Numbered from the stretch's first letter, positions 4,586 to 12,275 are shown. The stretch: 13,454 bases of DNA from Bacteroidales bacterium (GCA_016281475.1 JAEEIS010000110.1:1-13454), one strand, 5' to 3'. Notes: generated from the sequence alone by a model not told the origin. Numbers and translations are program-made.

Positions 4586-6833
4586 AGTACGGTTCCTCCT
4601 CCTGGACTTCCTGTTGGAAACGGCTACAATCGAGCTCCACATCCAACGGCACGTTGGGACGGTCGAAGTCGCCACGCGGGAACTTGAGCGACTTGTCGGT
4701 GTAGATGCTGCGCATGTAGTAGCCGAAGATAGGCAGAGCCTGCGCGGCACCCTGTCCGAAGGTCATGTTGCGGAAGTGGATGCTGCGCACCTCGCCGCCC
4801 GTCCAGATGGCGGTGGCGAGCTTAGGCGTGATGCCCACAAACCAGCAGTCGGAGTTGTTCTGCGTGGTGCCGGTCTTGCCCGCAATGGAGTTGCTGAACT
4901 CGTTGAGCTTATACTTGTAATTGAGGCGCACGCCGGTACCGCTCTGCACCACACCCTTCATCAGCTCAATCATCATGTAGGCGGTGCGTTCGCTGATGGC
5001 CTCGTGGCGTTCGGGGGTGAAACGGTCGAGCACCGTGCCCTTGCTGTCCTCGATGCGGGTGATGAAGATAGGCTCGACATACTCGCCCTTGTTGGCGAAG
5101 GTGGCCATGGCTCCCGCCATCTCGTAGACGGTGATTTCGGGCGTGCCGACACAGATGGCTGGCACAGCGTCTATCTCGCTGTTGATACCCATCTTGCGGG
5201 CGATGCTGATGACCTGCTCGGGCGAGCCCTGTTTCATCAGGTAGGCCGATACCCAGTTGATGGAGTGTGCCAACGCCCATTTGAGCGTCACCATCTGGTT
5301 CTCACGCTCGTGCGACGAGTTCTTGGGACACCAGTCGGGCTGTCCCCACACCTCGAAGCAGACCTGTGCGTTGGGCACCTCGGTGCAGGGGTACATGCCC
5401 AAATCCTGCAGTGCCATGGTGTAGACAAAAGGCTTGAAGGTGGAACCCACCTGTCGGTGGCTCATCACGTTGTCGTATTTGAAATAGCGGTAGTTGATGC
5501 CGCCCACGTAGGCTTTCACATAGCCCGTTCCCGGCTCCACAGACATCATGCCCACGTTCAGGAACTTCTTGTAGTAGAGCAGCGAATCCCATGGCGACAT
5601 GTTGGTGTCGATGGTGCCCTTCCACGAGAAGACACGCATAGGCACCTTCTCCTTGAAAATCTTGCGTATCTCCTTGTCGCTCATGCCTTGGTTGTGGTGC
5701 AGCTGGTAGTAGCGGTCGGAGTTCTTCATGGCCTGCACCAGTATCTTCTCCTGCTGGTCGGCCGAGATGTCGTTGAAGGGGTTGCCACCACGCGTTTTCA
5801 ACTCGCGGTTGAACTGGGGCTGCACCTCCTTGCTCATGTGCTCGCGCACTGCCGCCTCGGCGTAACGCTGCATTCGCGAATCGATGGTGGTGTAGATGCG
5901 CAGGCCGTCCTTGTGCACGTCGTAGTGCTCGCCGTCGTTGTTGCGATGGTGCTTGCACCAATCCTTCATATAGTTGCGGATATACTCGCGCAGATAGGTC
6001 GCCAAGCCGTCGTTGTGGCTCTGGGGCGAATATTTCGACACATCGATAGGCTCCTCCTTATATTGGTCAAACTCCTCCTCGCTCAGATAGCCGTAGCGTT
6101 TCATCTGCGACAGCACCGTGTTCCTACGGTTGAGCGCGTTGTTAGGATTGAGAATGGGGCTGTAGGCCGTAGGGGCCTTGAGCAGGCCCACCAGCATCGC
6201 CGCCTCGGTGACGCTGAGGTCGGCAGGGGTCTTGTCGAAGAAGGTTTTGGCGGCCGTCTTGATGCCAAACGAGTTGCTGCCAAAGTCCACCGTGTTGAAA
6301 TACATGGCAATGATTTCCTGTTTCGAGTAGTTGTGCTCCAGCTTCACGGCCACCACCCACTCCTTAAACTTCGAGAACACGGTGCCTATCTTGCCCTTAT
6401 GCTCACGGGGAAAGAGATTCTTGGCCAGCTGCTGGGTGATGGTGCTGCCGCCGCCGCTGCTGCTGTGGCGGCCTATCAGGGTCTTAAACAGCACACGGAA
6501 CAAACTGCGCGAGTCGATGCCCGAATGCTTATAGAAACGGACATCCTCGGTGGCTATCAAAGCATTAATCAGATTGGGCGACAACTCGTCGTAGGTGACA
6601 TTCGAGCGGTTCTCGATGCCGATAAAGCCCAGTATCTCGCCATCGGCCGAGATGACCTCGGTGGCCTGGTTGCTCTGCGGGTTCTCCAACTCCTCGAACG
6701 AAGGCATAAAGCCCAGCCATCCCAGCGAAAGCAGGGTGAAGAAGAGGAAGATGAATATCCACATCCCGGCAAATATCTTCCACGCCAGGCGGATAGTACC
6801 TTGCTTGTCCCTCTTGCTCTTTTTCTGTGCCAT
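4575..6833 (-). CDS. mrcA: Bifunctional penicillin-binding protein 1A (GT51 transglycosylase / transpeptidase)
   Basis: A 752-residue class A PBP that polymerises lipid II into glycan strands and cross-links them at the outer face of the inner membrane. After a short basic N-terminus there is one membrane segment (about 20-41). The GT51 domain has EDVRFYKHSGID (catalytic Glu96), GGSTITQQLAKNLF (128-141) and the KFKEW/KLEHNYSKQEI block (155-174). The transpeptidase has STFK (Ser464 nucleophile, Lys467), SIN (524-526) and KTGT (653-656). All catalytic motifs are intact and the length is usual. Codons are well resolved at ATG 6833. The 85-nt gap from gldH contains two attgtttga words and a repeat fragment. 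The 3' end overlaps the chosen rlmN start by 11 bp. The protein could equally be called PBP1A/Pbp1; the class is certain, the symbol conventional. Confidence 0.95.
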   Translation of the reverse strand: MAQKKSKRDKQGTIRLAWKIFAGMWIFIFLFFTLLSLGWLGFMPSFEELENPQSNQATEVISADGEILGFIGIENRSNVTYDELSPNLINALIATEDVRFYKHSGIDSRSLFRVLFKTLIGRHSSSGGGSTITQQLAKNLFPREHKGKIGTVFSKFKEWVVAVKLEHNYSKQEIIAMYFNTVDFGSNSFGIKTAAKTFFDKTPADLSVTEAAMLVGLLKAPTAYSPILNPNNALNRRNTVLSQMKRYGYLSEEEFDQYKEEPIDVSKYSPQSHNDGLATYLREYIRNYMKDWCKHHRNNDGEHYDVHKDGLRIYTTIDSRMQRYAEAAVREHMSKEVQPQFNRELKTRGGNPFNDISADQQEKILVQAMKNSDRYYQLHHNQGMSDKEIRKIFKEKVPMRVFSWKGTIDTNMSPWDSLLYYKKFLNVGMMSVEPGTGYVKAYVGGINYRYFKYDNVMSHRQVGSTFKPFVYTMALQDLGMYPCTEVPNAQVCFEVWGQPDWCPKNSSHERENQMVTLKWALAHSINWVSAYLMKQGSPEQVISIARKMGINSEIDAVPAICVGTPEITVYEMAGAMATFANKGEYVEPIFITRIEDSKGTVLDRFTPERHEAISERTAYMMIELMKGVVQSGTGVRLNYKYKLNEFSNSIAGKTGTTQNNSDCWFVGITPKLATAIWTGGEVRSIHFRNMTFGQGAAQALPIFGYYMRSIYTDKSLKFPRGDFDRPNVPLDVELDCSRFQQEVQEEEPYYDF

Positions 6834-6887
6834 AATTTGATTGTTTGAATGTTTTATTGTTTGATTGCTTTATGAAAGTTGAAAATT

Positions 6888-6903
6888 GGCTGACGCATCA
6901 AAT
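6888..6903. repeat. Dispersed repeat edge, copy 2
   Basis: ggctgacgcatcaaat here is identical to 1629-1644, and again follows gaaaatt. It lies between the gldH stop and the PBP start, 16 nt from the gldH stop codon. No hairpin of the A/B type accompanies it, so it is an end fragment or a solo remnant. Confidence 0.55.
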
Positions 6904-6918
6904 AATTCTCATTAATAG

Positions 6919-7389
6919 TCATTTACCGAAATGCTCGATGTGCAGTCCCACGCTCTTCAGCCCCACCACATTGGTATCGCGCATGCCATGATACACCTCG
7001 AAATGGTACCTGCCCGCACGGGGGACAATCACATGGCGCTGAAACACAAAGCGGCTGTCGACATAGCGGCCCGTGCGACGACCATACCAATGCCCCTCCA
7101 CGTCGGCCAACGGGCACTCCAGCGTGTCGTATGCCACGCTGCCGTCGGGGAAGGTAGTGTTGATGAAGAAGAAAGTGTTCGCCTTGGTGTAGTGGACGCT
7201 GTTGCGCACATCGATGAAGAAGTCGTACACCTGTATCGTGTCCTGTATATTGACATCGAACACCAGCGGCTTAGCCATGTTCCAGCCCGTCTCGTCCACG
7301 TCGCGCTCCTCGGCATAGAACACGTTCTTGTCGCAGCCCTGCATGCAGAAGGCTGCCGCCAATATTGCTATAACAAATACTTTGCGCAT
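6919..7389 (-). CDS. gldH: GldH-family lipoprotein
   Basis: A 156-residue lipoprotein. A signal peptide (MRKVFVIAILAAAFC) ends in the lipobox MQGC with Cys19 as the lipid-anchor residue. The mature part begins CDKNVFYAEERDVDETGWN and contains DTIQVYDFFIDVRNSVHY and TTFPDGSVAYDTLECPLADV (127-residue-scale beta-rich domain), which match the GldH family as I know it. In gliding Flavobacteriia GldH is needed for motility and type IX secretion. In Bacteroidales it is kept in non-gliding species and its role is unclear. It lies between ricT and the PBP gene, a neighbourhood I recall as conserved in the order. The gap to ricT is 110 nt and holds a palindromic repeat. Confidence 0.85.
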   Translation of the reverse strand: MRKVFVIAILAAAFCMQGCDKNVFYAEERDVDETGWNMAKPLVFDVNIQDTIQVYDFFIDVRNSVHYTKANTFFFINTTFPDGSVAYDTLECPLADVEGHWYGRRTGRYVDSRFVFQRHVIVPRAGRYHFEVYHGMRDTNVVGLKSVGLHIEHFGK

Positions 7390-7421
7390 CTTTGTTAATA
7401 ATTTAATTGTTTGAGTTGATA

Positions 7422-7469
7422 GTGCGTCAGCCCTCCCCTCTTGAGAGGGGTGGCCGCAAGGCCGGGATA
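7422..7469. repeat. Palindromic repeat copy C (diverged) between ricT and gldH
   Basis: On the minus strand this reads in the same order as copies A and B: acata lead, a small GC hairpin (here ggcc-gcaa-ggcc, 7452-7463), cccctc/gagggg with a 4-nt loop (7435-7450), then ggctgacgca. It lacks one AT-rich flank and has a different first hairpin. It lies in non-coding DNA 31 nt past the ricT stop. Confidence 0.7.
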
Positions 7470-7499
7470 TGTATAAAATACTAATACCATTCTCCCATT

Positions 7500-9140
7500 C
7501 TATTGATTATTCCTCTTCTCCTTGTCGCTGCTGCGGCGGGGGTTGTTGCGGGCACCGCTGTGGCGGTTGTTCGTGGCGTTGCGCAGGCGGGTTTCCTCGC
7601 GCCGCTGCTCGTCGCGCACGCGCTGGTCGTCGCGGTTGCGCTGATCGCTACGCTGTTCGTTGCGCTGACGGCGGTCGCCACCCTTACGGTCGCCGCCCTT
7701 GCGGTCGCCGCCCTTGCGGTCACGACGGTCGTCACGTCGTTCGTCGCGATGCGACTCCTTGGCCGTCGTGCCACCGTCCGACATGTCGTCCGCCATGCGG
7801 CGCAACTCGCGCTCAAAGTCGGCATTGGTGGTCTCCTGCGCCAGGGCCGCGGTCGACATCAGTTCCACCTGATAGTCTTCCAGCTTCTCGGGATACTCCT
7901 GGTTGCGGTTCATCTCGATAATCTTCTTCACGCTCTCGGCCGTGAGGGCATGCAGCTCGCTCTCACCCTCGTAGCAGTACCACATGATGCCGCGAAACAC
8001 GTCGGTCTTCTTGTACATGGCCAGCCCTTTCTGGAAACGGATGGCCGTGTTGGCAGGTGGGAACTTCTTCAGCGCGTCGGCATACACCTCGCACTCGAAG
8101 TTCAGGCAGCATTTCAGCTTGCCGCACTGGCCGGCCAGCTTCTGTGGGTTGGGCAATATCTGCTGCACCTTGGCAGTGCTGGTGGTCACCGACTTAAAGT
8201 TGGTGAGCCATGTGCTGCAGCACAGTTCACGACCGCAAGTGCCCAATCCGCCCACCTTACCCGCCTCCTGGCGGACGCCAATCTGCTTCATCTCGATGCG
8301 CACATGGAACTCCTCCGCCAACACCTTGATGAGTTGACGGAAATCCACGCGGTCGTCGGCCGTATAGTAGAATATCGCTTTGGCATTGTCGCCCTGATAT
8401 TCAACATCGTTCACCTTCATCTCCAAATTGAGTTCGGTGGCAATCTGGCGCGTCTTCAGCAGCGCGTTGTGCTCATTCTTCAGGCTCTCCGCCCAACGCT
8501 CAATGTCGTTGCTCTTGGCTCGGCGAAACAGCTTGCGCACGTTCTCGCTCTCCGGGTCCACATGCCGTTTTTTCATCTGTATACGGCACACCTCGCCCGT
8601 CAGGCTCACAATGCCAATGTCGTGGCCCGGCATCCCTTCCACCGCCACCACATCGCCCTCCGTCACCTCCAGCCCGTCGGGCAGACGGTAGAAGTCCTTG
8701 CGGTTGTTCTTGAAACGCACCTCCACGCAGTCGAAAGGCTTGCCCCCCGGCTGGCGGATGCCGCGCATCCAGTTGCACGACGTCACCTTGCTGCAGCTCC
8801 GCACCTCGGTCTCCTTGACAGGCACATACGACGTGGGGCAATTCCTGCAACCGCGGTTCAAAAACAGATTCTCCTCATACTTCACCCACGGCAGCGTGGG
8901 GTCGGGCTCCAGATAGGGGTCGATAGAGTTCTCTGGGGCGGCATACTCGCCAAACACGTCCGTCTTATCCTCCTTGGCCACCTGCTTGCGCTCCTTCTCC
9001 TTCTCGCGGCGGTCGCGGATAAACGCCTCCATCTCCTCGGCAGTAGCCACATCGTCGTCCTCCGCATTGTCCTGCGGAAGACTCGTCGGCTCAGGAATAG
9101 GTGTATCTTGATTCTTAATAAGTTCTTTATTATCTTCCAT
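7500..9140 (-). CDS. ricT: PSP1 domain protein, RicT/YaaT family
   Basis: A 546-residue PSP1-domain protein. An acidic, coiled-coil-prone N-terminus (25-60) precedes a Bacteroidota-type segment with CRNCP (98-102) and CSKVTSC (116-122). The family core follows, with GKVGGLGTCGRELCCSTWL (295-312) and GQCGKLKCCLNFE (337-349), the paired cysteine motifs known from RicT/YaaT. In Bacillus RicT works with RicA and RicF in a complex carrying [4Fe-4S] clusters and affecting RNase Y. No RicA/RicF gene is in this window, so the role here is open. The last 90 residues are a low-complexity Arg/Asp/Gly/Asn-rich tail (from about 455) not found in the Bacillus protein, plausibly RNA-binding. The gap to holB is 32 nt, which indicates one operon. 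Confidence 0.88.
   Translation of the reverse strand: MEDNKELIKNQDTPIPEPTSLPQDNAEDDDVATAEEMEAFIRDRREKEKERKQVAKEDKTDVFGEYAAPENSIDPYLEPDPTLPWVKYEENLFLNRGCRNCPTSYVPVKETEVRSCSKVTSCNWMRGIRQPGGKPFDCVEVRFKNNRKDFYRLPDGLEVTEGDVVAVEGMPGHDIGIVSLTGEVCRIQMKKRHVDPESENVRKLFRRAKSNDIERWAESLKNEHNALLKTRQIATELNLEMKVNDVEYQGDNAKAIFYYTADDRVDFRQLIKVLAEEFHVRIEMKQIGVRQEAGKVGGLGTCGRELCCSTWLTNFKSVTTSTAKVQQILPNPQKLAGQCGKLKCCLNFECEVYADALKKFPPANTAIRFQKGLAMYKKTDVFRGIMWYCYEGESELHALTAESVKKIIEMNRNQEYPEKLEDYQVELMSTAALAQETTNADFERELRRMADDMSDGGTTAKESHRDERRDDRRDRKGGDRKGGDRKGGDRRQRNEQRSDQRNRDDQRVRDEQRREETRLRNATNNRHSGARNNPRRSSDKEKRNNQ
7673..7717. repeat. Three 15-bp tandem repeats in the ricT tail
   Basis: Units at 7673-7687, 7688-7702 and 7703-7717. 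The last two are identical (ggtcgccgcccttgc) and the first differs at two positions. On the coding strand each unit encodes the pentapeptide frame of KGGDR, giving KGGDRKGGDRKGGDR at about 476-490. Such in-phase units can expand or contract without frameshift. Confidence 0.85.
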
Positions 9141-9141
9141 T

Positions 9142-9167
9142 TAATTCTTAATTTTTAATTCTTAATT
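9142..9167. repeat. 12-bp direct repeat in the holB-ricT spacer
   Basis: taattcttaatt occurs at 9142-9153 and 9156-9167, filling most of the 32-nt gap just upstream of the ricT ATG. On the coding strand this is an A/T-rich leader, which in Bacteroidota can favour translation initiation without a Shine-Dalgarno sequence. It may also be a fragment of the AT-rich words seen at other gene junctions here. Confidence 0.5.
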
Positions 9168-9172
9168 ACCAC

Positions 9173-10228
9173 TCATCTTTTCTTTATCAGTTTGCTTATC
9201 GTAAACGACAGCTGCATAAACGTTATCTTCGCATTGGCGTTGCGCTCAATGGCATACGTCGCATCGGTGATAGCCTGGTTCATCTGCTCGATGTTGTTCA
9301 CCGTAATCATCGTGGGGAAAAACGTGTCGAACTTCTCGTCGCCAAAATCCAGCTCGCCCGGCAGCTCGATGCCTGCCACCGACTTCAAGAAGCAGGCCCG
9401 CAGCGACTCCTGCGCATATTGCAGAAAACGCTTCTGCGACTCGCGTCCTATCCCTGCCGTCTTGTCCACCCACTCCGAAAGGGTCTTCATGTCCAGCTTA
9501 AACAGCAGCCGCATCCACGACACAAACAGCCGTGCAAACTCCGCGCGCCGCTCCTCAGTCATGCCCATGCCCATGTCGGGCACCAACACCTGCTGCACAC
9601 GCGAAATGATGGTCGACAGCATCCTGTCCCTGCTCTCCGCCACCAGTATCAGCAACGTCTTGTCCGTCGGCTCCTCCAGCGTCTTCAGTAGCTTGTTGGC
9701 GGCATCCAGGTTCATCCGCTCCGCCATCCACATCACCACCACCTTATAGCCGCCCTCATACGACTTCAAGGCCAGCGTCCTGACGATATTGTCGGCATCC
9801 TTCTCGCGAATCATGCCCTGCTTATTCTCAATCCCCAGCCGTGCATACCACTCATCCTCGGTCCCCGTCTGGTGGCACTCCGTGAGGAAGTCGCGAAACT
9901 CCGCCTGGAAGTCATCCGAGCAAGGCTTGCTCGTCACCGACGTGGTGGTGGCCGTTGGGAACACAAAATGCAGGTCGGTATGCATCAGCTGCTCATACTT
10001 GCGGCAATTGGGGCACTGCCCGCACGAGTCGGCCCTCAACTCCGACCCCTCTTCGTAATGCTGACGGTTCTCGCAATTCAGATATTGGGCATACGCAATA
10101 GCCAATGCCAAGCTCCCGCTGGAAGTGGGACCTAGGAACATTTGGGCGTGGCTCACACGCCCCGAGTCAATTATTTCAGTCAGGGTGTTTATCAGAAGCC
10201 GCTGACCCACAATATCTTTAAACCGCAT
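9173..10228 (-). CDS. holB: DNA polymerase III subunit delta' (clamp loader)
   Basis: A 351-residue AAA+-type clamp-loader subunit that helps open and load the sliding clamp at replication forks. The N-terminus MRFKDIVGQR is typical. A zinc-module-like cluster SCGQCPNC (68-75) with Cys52 upstream follows, and DAANKLLKTLEEP (175-187) and STIISRVQ (205-212, sensor/SRC region) are diagnostic. The P-loop is degenerate, GPTSSGSLALA (33-43), with Ser in place of the Lys. This is common in delta', which need not bind ATP in the same way as gamma/tau. It is the first gene of the cluster running to rlmN, and a good -7 box lies just upstream. ATG 10228 is supported by the conserved N-terminus. Confidence 0.92.
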   Translation of the reverse strand: MRFKDIVGQRLLINTLTEIIDSGRVSHAQMFLGPTSSGSLALAIAYAQYLNCENRQHYEEGSELRADSCGQCPNCRKYEQLMHTDLHFVFPTATTTSVTSKPCSDDFQAEFRDFLTECHQTGTEDEWYARLGIENKQGMIREKDADNIVRTLALKSYEGGYKVVVMWMAERMNLDAANKLLKTLEEPTDKTLLILVAESRDRMLSTIISRVQQVLVPDMGMGMTEERRAEFARLFVSWMRLLFKLDMKTLSEWVDKTAGIGRESQKRFLQYAQESLRACFLKSVAGIELPGELDFGDEKFDTFFPTMITVNNIEQMNQAITDATYAIERNANAKITFMQLSFTISKLIKKR

Positions 10229-10248
10229 ACTATTCGCAAATTAATCTA

Positions 10249-10256
10249 CAAATATA
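10249..10256 (-). promoter_or_regulatory. Candidate -7 box for the holB-rlmN cluster
   Basis: On the minus strand TATATTTG matches the Bacteroidota -7 consensus TAnnTTTG, 20 nt upstream of the holB ATG. At the expected -33 position (about 10276-10279) there is no good TTTG. The leader would be short and A/T-rich. Confidence 0.45.
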
Positions 10257-10269
10257 TAAATAATTATTG

Positions 10270-10520
10270 ACATAACGACTTTTCGACCAAAAATAGTTGT
10301 CGCTTATCCATTGATACCTTCGATATGAGTGGCATCAATTTGTCTTCTAATCGAAGTTAAAGCCGTTTGTGTGCGGCAGGACGCAAGCTCACTAGACTTC
10401 CTTAAGGGGGCTTCTACAAATTCGTTTTATACGTTCTTATGCTTGCATGAAGATTCAACAAATTAATTCGTTAGATTCGTGCAATTCGTGATCGATAATA
10501 ATAAATAGAAGTTGTCGTAA
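10270..10520. repeat. AT-rich interspersed-repeat-like spacer, no gene
   Basis: No supportable gene. It contains attcg/attcgtg words in clusters (10467-10490), aatagttgtcg near one end (about 10292-10302) and aatagaagttgtcg near the other (about 10505-10518), and gggggcttctacaaat (10406-10421), which is close to ggggacttctataaat at 1831-1846 in the hairpin array. I take it as a diverged, partly decayed copy of an interspersed element family. Confidence 0.35.
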
Positions 10521-10633
10521 TTAATTTGCCCGAGAAGACTGGTCTCCTTAGTCAGATTGTCCGCGTTGTCGTAGACGTAGTGAGGCTGGTATGGATTGCA
10601 AATCTTGTTATTCTGTTGGGCTGGACTGTTAAT
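10463..10633 (-). other. Possible decayed coding fragment (YD-repeat-like)
   Basis: A minus-strand frame of 56 codons without a usual start contains YVYDNADNLTKETSLLG at about residues 19-35. This fits the loose YD-repeat pattern YDxxGNLTxxxxxxG of RHS-type proteins, with one key Gly replaced. It then runs into AT-rich repeat sequence. It could be a relic of a wall-associated or RHS protein. A single degenerate motif is weak evidence and chance is quite possible. Confidence 0.2.
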
Positions 10634-10643
10634 CTAGCCCAAC
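10615..10643. terminator. Stable 11-bp hairpin downstream of the AT-rich unknown gene
   Basis: gttgggctgga (10615-10625) pairs with tctagcccaac (10633-10643), 11 bp with one G-T wobble and a 7-nt loop. It lies 84 nt past the stop of the minus-strand gene at 10727. There is no T-run on either side, so it may be an RNA-processing or Rho-related 3' structure and not a classical terminator. Confidence 0.35.
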
Positions 10644-10726
10644 GAGAACAACAGGGGGATACCGAACATCTGCTACGACGGATTCTATGTAGTAGTACTT
10701 GCAAACTATATGATTCCAGTTAAAAA

Positions 10727-11389
10727 TCAGTGATTATATGCAAAATGAGTGTACTTGTAGAAAGGTATTTCATTTATTTTCTTGTAGGTTATCTTGGTTA
10801 TATCTGTGGTCATTTCCCAATTCTCTCCAAGAAATGGGGTTATATCACAAGACGATACCATCCCATCATTAGTGTAGACTAATTCGACTTTTAATACATA
10901 GACAGATGCATTTGACCTCAATGAAGGACCATTGTATTCCATAAAATTTTGAAACTGAATTACAACAATAGTATTTCCCATATACAGATATACAATTCTG
11001 TCTGGTACCTCAGCAAGTGTACTGTTAATAGTTCCCCTATTCCAAAAGTTAATATAAATTGGCCTGTCAAGACTATCTATACCCTCCTCAATATACGTAT
11101 TCTGGTAAAAAAAACCTCTTTGGACGCTATCAATATCAATATTTGCTCGAACAACATATGGCTCGATTCCCTCTTCGTCATATTGATTCTCAGTTGTTGT
11201 CCAAACAAAGTCAACCAGATGATACATTGAGCTTTGTTTATGTAGGTCTACAAGAAATGGATCCTCACAATATGAATGTAAATTAACTAATCTCATTTCA
11301 TTTTGACAGCAACAGCGGATGGATGAAATGGCATATTGAATCGGTTCCATAATCAATGAAATCCAAATAATGAAAAGAAAAGTAATCAT
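10727..11389 (-). CDS. Hypothetical AT-rich protein with hydrophobic N-terminus
   Basis: A 220-residue protein I do not recognise. The N-terminus MITFLFIIWISLIMEPI is strongly hydrophobic and could be a signal peptide or anchor. It is followed by a Cys run (CCC, about 26-28) but no clear lipobox. The rest is rich in Asp, Glu, Tyr, Asn and Ile and looks beta-rich, with segments such as RIVYLYMGNTIVVIQFQNF and SVYVLKVELVYTNDGMVSS. Base composition is much more AT-rich than the neighbours, and codons such as ATA and AAT are frequent, which suggests recent acquisition. It starts 26 nt after the preceding gene on the same strand, so it may share its transcript. ATG 11389 is the only sensible start. 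No function is offered. Confidence 0.6.
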   Translation of the reverse strand: MITFLFIIWISLIMEPIQYAISSIRCCCQNEMRLVNLHSYCEDPFLVDLHKQSSMYHLVDFVWTTTENQYDEEGIEPYVVRANIDIDSVQRGFFYQNTYIEEGIDSLDRPIYINFWNRGTINSTLAEVPDRIVYLYMGNTIVVIQFQNFMEYNGPSLRSNASVYVLKVELVYTNDGMVSSCDITPFLGENWEMTTDITKITYKKINEIPFYKYTHFAYNH

Positions 11390-11415
11390 AAATTGGGCCT
11401 ATTTTTAAGGTGGGT

Positions 11416-12273
11416 TCATTCTTTAGGAGTTAGCCTTACCGGGAAACACCATACGAGCTGGGTAACACAATATTGCCCATTGATGTAATACACCTTCCAC
11501 GGGTGGATGCTCATCAGATAGCGTTTGAACTCTAGTGCCAGTTGCTGTTCTAGTTGTTCATCCAATTGTGCATGACAGACGACCTTGGCTATATCAGTCA
11601 GGTTGCCCTGAGTGTCGACCGTGAAACCAGAAACCATGAAACGGATACGCTCTTTACCATTAAGTTGGGGGTACTGCTTGGCTATCGGAAGGAATCCTAG
11701 CTGCAAAGTGTCCCAGTCTTTCAAGTTCTGCATGGAATGACCCTCTAAGTCGAAGCCTTCGCAAACTATTCTATTGTGGTACTCCACGCTGTCGACAATA
11801 CCTCCGTTGCGGACAGTCAATTCCATTTCAATCTCGTAGTTACGGTTCCAACCTTCATGTGCATATCGAATCATCTTTCCACGAGCCAGCCGCAGTGTGC
11901 CCGAGTACCAGCGTGCCATGACAACCCCTTTGTCTTCGTAGGCTTTGAATACCTGCTGGATGAAAGAATCGGGCAGTGTGGTATCCACACATTCGCCATC
12001 TTTTACCAGCCCCACCCTGATGCTGTCAAGCACAAGTATGCCTCCGCGAACACTCCAATAGCCGACATATCCACCCCAATTGGCAGTCGACTGGCACCTG
12101 TCGCTGGGTAGGTTCTTATATAGTGCGGCAGACAATGACGAATCGGCATCGGCAGGTCTGGCCAAGAGCCGCCACTGCTGACCGCGATAATATATTACAT
12201 CGCTCTCCTGCCCTGTGGCATAGGCCGACAAGTAGGCAAAGCATAATACGATACACAACAATATGCGCTTCAC
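11416..12273 (-). CDS. Exported protein with TonB C-terminal-like domain
   Basis: A 285-residue protein from GTG 12273. The frame is open further upstream, but that part overlaps the ABC ATPase gene and is low quality. GTG 12273 is followed at once by a signal peptide (KRILLCIVLCFAYLSAYA), so I place the start there, 2 nt after the ATPase stop. The mature N-terminal part (25-90) has RGQQWRLLA and TANWGGYVGYWSVRGGIL and is unrecognised. The C-terminal part (about 210-282: FTVDTQGNLTDIAKVV, HPWKVYYINGQY, WCFPVRL) follows the layout of TonB C-terminal domains, where a VD..G.v..v.v core is followed by PWk...NGk.v and a final PV.f strand. Here no TonB-like membrane anchor or Pro-rich linker is present, so it is a periplasmic or surface protein, not an energy transducer. 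Moderately sure of the domain, unsure of the role. Confidence 0.65.
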   Translation of the reverse strand: MKRILLCIVLCFAYLSAYATGQESDVIYYRGQQWRLLARPADADSSLSAALYKNLPSDRCQSTANWGGYVGYWSVRGGILVLDSIRVGLVKDGECVDTTLPDSFIQQVFKAYEDKGVVMARWYSGTLRLARGKMIRYAHEGWNRNYEIEMELTVRNGGIVDSVEYHNRIVCEGFDLEGHSMQNLKDWDTLQLGFLPIAKQYPQLNGKERIRFMVSGFTVDTQGNLTDIAKVVCHAQLDEQLEQQLALEFKRYLMSIHPWKVYYINGQYCVTQLVWCFPVRLTPKE

Positions 12274-12275
12274 GA

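Noticed and set aside
4614..6848. 744-codon open frame on the + strand opposite the PBP gene
   Set aside because: It is the antisense shadow of a GC-rich gene; its translation is rich in His, Val and Leu with no recognisable domain, while the minus strand has all PBP motifs.
7503..9158. 551-codon + strand frame opposite ricT
   Set aside because: Low-complexity Ala/Val/Leu/His translation with no family features; the opposite strand encodes a clear PSP1 protein.
9173..10228. Degenerate P-loop of delta' as a sign of a broken gene
   Set aside because: Loss of the Walker A lysine is common in delta' subunits, and the rest of the protein is intact.
10526..10723. 65-codon + strand frame in the AT-rich spacer
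   Set aside because: No neighbours on that strand, no start signal, and it spans the 11-bp hairpin; the opposite strand looks slightly more protein-like.
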